Source: Chitinophagaceae bacterium UBA1946
Lineage (GTDB): Bacteria; Bacteroidota; Bacteroidia; Chitinophagales; Chitinophagaceae
DNA: 63,170 nucleotides
Direction: 5' to 3'
NCBI GenBank assembly: GCA_002336815.1
Contig: DDEU01000035.1
Span: 14,732-77,901 of the forward strand
The notes under the pieces were generated by a model that was not told the DNA's origin, ran no database searches, and saw only the letters and a program-made list of their open reading frames with translations. This document shows positions 61,492 to 63,170 of this stretch, in pieces; within the stretch, counting starts at the first letter, position 1, and every line of letters begins with the position of its first letter. The position numbers were made by a program, and so were the translations under genes.

Positions 61492-63170
61492 ATGGAAAAA
61501 CAATTGCAGGAATTTAACAGGCAGGCCAAGCTCCGCTCTGATAAACAGGTAAACTATTTTCTTGCGTTGTATTTTCTCATAGGATTGGCTCTTGCCTTTT
61601 ATTATGATACCTGGCTGATAGCAACCGGGGTAGGAGGCCTGTGCCTCGTAGCTTACTATTCAGCCAAATATTTTTTGCCGGAAAACAATACCTATCAATA
61701 CGTACTGGGTGCTGTGGTAGGCATTTTTATGGCACAGTACATTTACCAGATGCATGGCATGTTCGAAATGCATTTTTTTGCATTCATCGGCAGCGCCATA
61801 CTGGTAACCTACCGCAACTGGAAATTGCAGTTGCCGCTTGCAGCCGTTGTGCTGTTGCATCATGCGGCCTTTGGTTACCTGCAATTCACCGGTTTTGATA
61901 AGATCTATTTTACTCAACTGGAGTACATGGGTATGCAAACATTTGTGATACACCTGTTACTGGCCTCCGCCATTTTTTACCTCTGCGGATTATGGGCCAG
62001 CAGTTTTAAAAAATACGGCGAAAATTATATTGTACAAAGTTTTAAGATCGGGCAGTTGCAGGAGGCTAACCGGCAGAAAGAAGAAATGATACAGATGGCG
62101 AACACCCTGCAGCAAAGCAATCAACAATTAAAAGAAGCCAATGAAGAACTCGAGACCATTTTTAACTCCGTGGAAGAAGTATTGTTTTCGATGGATACCG
62201 CTTCACAAAAAATAACACAGTTATCAAGAGCCTGTAAAAAAGTGTCTGGCTACAGCCGGGAAGAATTTATGAACGACAGCAGCCTCTGGTCAAAACTGAT
62301 CCATCCGGCCGATAAATTCGTGATTAAGCTGATAGAAAAAAAGATCCGGAAAGGCAAATCAGTTTTCCAGCAATACCGGATCATCGATAAAAACAAACAC
62401 ATACACTGGCTCGAATTGAAAATGATCCCTTCGCTTGATCTGCAAAAAAAAGTATCCCGGATAGATGGTATCTGCAATGATATTACCCAGAAAAAAATCC
62501 TGGAGAACAAACTGGCCGAAGAAAAAAGCAGGCAGCAGCAACAGATCACTGCAGCGGTGATCACCGCACAGGAAAAGGAACGTTATTTTCTTGGGCAGGA
62601 ACTGCATGACAATATCAACCCAATTTTGGCAACTGCAAAACTGTACATTGATTGCGTGATGAGTGAAGGGGAGGACAGCCGGCAACTGCTCAAAGAAAGC
62701 AAAGGCTTTATCACAACGGCCATGAACGAAATTAGAGTTCTGTCCAAATCACTGGTACCGCCTTCGCTTGGTGAGATCGGTTTGATCGATGCGATTGCAG
62801 ACATGACCGATCACATAAGCGCTGTGAACCAACTGGTTTTTGTACATGACTGGGATGGTTTTGATGAATCAGCCCTGGGAGACCAGCTTAAACTTACCAT
62901 TTACAGGATCGTGCAGGAGCAGATGAATAATATCTTAAAACATTCCAATGCCAGGCAGGTGCAGATTTCACTTCACCAGGACAGATACACAAGTGAGCTC
63001 GTAATAAAAGATGACGGGATCGGGTTTGATCTCAATACAAAGCGAAATGGTGTTGGCCTGCAAAATATCAACAGCCGCACAGAGCTTTTTAACGGCAGGG
63101 TGCTGATCGTTACCGAGCCGGGAAAAGGCTGCCAGCTTACCGTAAATTTTAATCTGCAAACTCCCCTTAC
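61492..63170 (+). CDS. Membrane HisKA_3 sensor kinase, 3'-truncated by window edge
   Basis: At least 559 residues are visible and the frame is still open at the window end. Residues about 22-185 form five or six spans with His residues in YIYQMHGMFEMHFFAF, LLHHAAFGYLQ and FVIHLLLAS. A similar His-rich membrane module occurs in some chemoreceptors and sensor kinases. After a coiled coil (about 190-220) comes one PAS domain (ETIFNSVEEVLFSMD..., about 220-345), then HisKA_3 with His372 (GQELHDNINPI) and an ATPase domain (YRIVQEQMNNILKHS, DDGIGF, GVGLQNINSR). It lies 10 bp after the thioredoxin-like gene and is close to the NarL regulator gene. Confidence 0.88.
   Translation, partial: MEKQLQEFNRQAKLRSDKQVNYFLALYFLIGLALAFYYDTWLIATGVGGLCLVAYYSAKYFLPENNTYQYVLGAVVGIFMAQYIYQMHGMFEMHFFAFIGSAILVTYRNWKLQLPLAAVVLLHHAAFGYLQFTGFDKIYFTQLEYMGMQTFVIHLLLASAIFYLCGLWASSFKKYGENYIVQSFKIGQLQEANRQKEEMIQMANTLQQSNQQLKEANEELETIFNSVEEVLFSMDTASQKITQLSRACKKVSGYSREEFMNDSSLWSKLIHPADKFVIKLIEKKIRKGKSVFQQYRIIDKNKHIHWLELKMIPSLDLQKKVSRIDGICNDITQKKILENKLAEEKSRQQQQITAAVITAQEKERYFLGQELHDNINPILATAKLYIDCVMSEGEDSRQLLKESKGFITTAMNEIRVLSKSLVPPSLGEIGLIDAIADMTDHISAVNQLVFVHDWDGFDESALGDQLKLTIYRIVQEQMNNILKHSNARQVQISLHQDRYTSELVIKDDGIGFDLNTKRNGVGLQNINSRTELFNGRVLIVTEPGKGCQLTVNFNLQTPL

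Noticed and set aside
1..63170. Search for tRNA, rRNA, CRISPR arrays, insertion sequences and prophage genes
   Set aside because: I saw no tRNA-like cloverleaf, direct-repeat array, transposase or integrase signature; a covariance or HMM scan would be needed to exclude weak cases.

Overview
The window looks like a chromosomal segment of a Bacteroidota bacterium, most likely in or near the Chitinophagaceae. This is judged from protein style, not from any search. Three signs support it. There are Por/type IX secretion (T9SS) cargo proteins with both known kinds of C-terminal sorting domain. Bacteroidota-type promoters (-7 element TAnnTTTG, sometimes with TTG near -33) occur before many genes, and Shine-Dalgarno sequences are mostly weak. 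Family content also fits: DUF3822 next to RsmD, ELWxxDGT repeats, DUF2911, and PAS-rich soluble kinases. No rRNA, tRNA, CRISPR array, transposase or phage gene was seen.

Layout. 1-8.6 kb: end of hutU (histidine breakdown), a ParB-like orphan, two small exported proteins, a nitroreductase, a luciferase-like flavin oxidoreductase, a Gfo/Idh/MocA oxidoreductase, a QueD-like protein, a DUF2911 protein and a monooxygenase-like protein. 8.7-24.7 kb: envelope and secreted proteins (TonB-dependent receptor, PQQ-type sugar dehydrogenase lipoprotein, a 1219-aa surface protein, T9SS type A and type B cargo, lipoproteins). Two look-alike intergenic transcription units with no ORF lie here and are candidate small RNAs. 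24.8-34.6 kb: a GH95-like glycosidase with a sodium/solute symporter, START-domain protein, dCMP deaminase, PhnA-like protein, an ELWxxDGT surface protein and a c-type cytochrome.

35.2-44.0 kb holds a three-gene signalling cassette: a nine-PAS HisKA kinase, a stand-alone receiver protein, and a REC-(PAS)8-HisKA_3 kinase. The same order recurs at 55.6-59.8 kb with a shorter set. It is followed by a NarL-type regulator and a membrane HisKA_3 kinase that runs off the window end. Between the two cassettes lie housekeeping and stress genes: gluconokinase, MATE exporter, DUF3822/rsmD/5-FTHF cyclo-ligase, lpxK, an ECF sigma / membrane protein / CpxP-like trio, a DbpA-like helicase, DoxX, a cytochrome c lipoprotein, a DUF1801 fusion, a methyltransferase and two paralogous XRE regulators with dense operator-like dyads.

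How parts may work together (inference): the two cassettes, the NarL regulator and the membrane kinase could form a branched phosphorelay. HisKA kinases would feed the receiver proteins and the REC heads of HisKA_3 kinases, and these would in turn signal to LuxR-type regulators. The most interesting items are the duplicated phosphorelay cassette, the paired small RNA candidates at 18.25-18.40 and 21.69-21.86 kb, the translated heptanucleotide repeat in hutU, the dyad cluster before the XRE gene, and a C-terminal module shared by two large secreted proteins.
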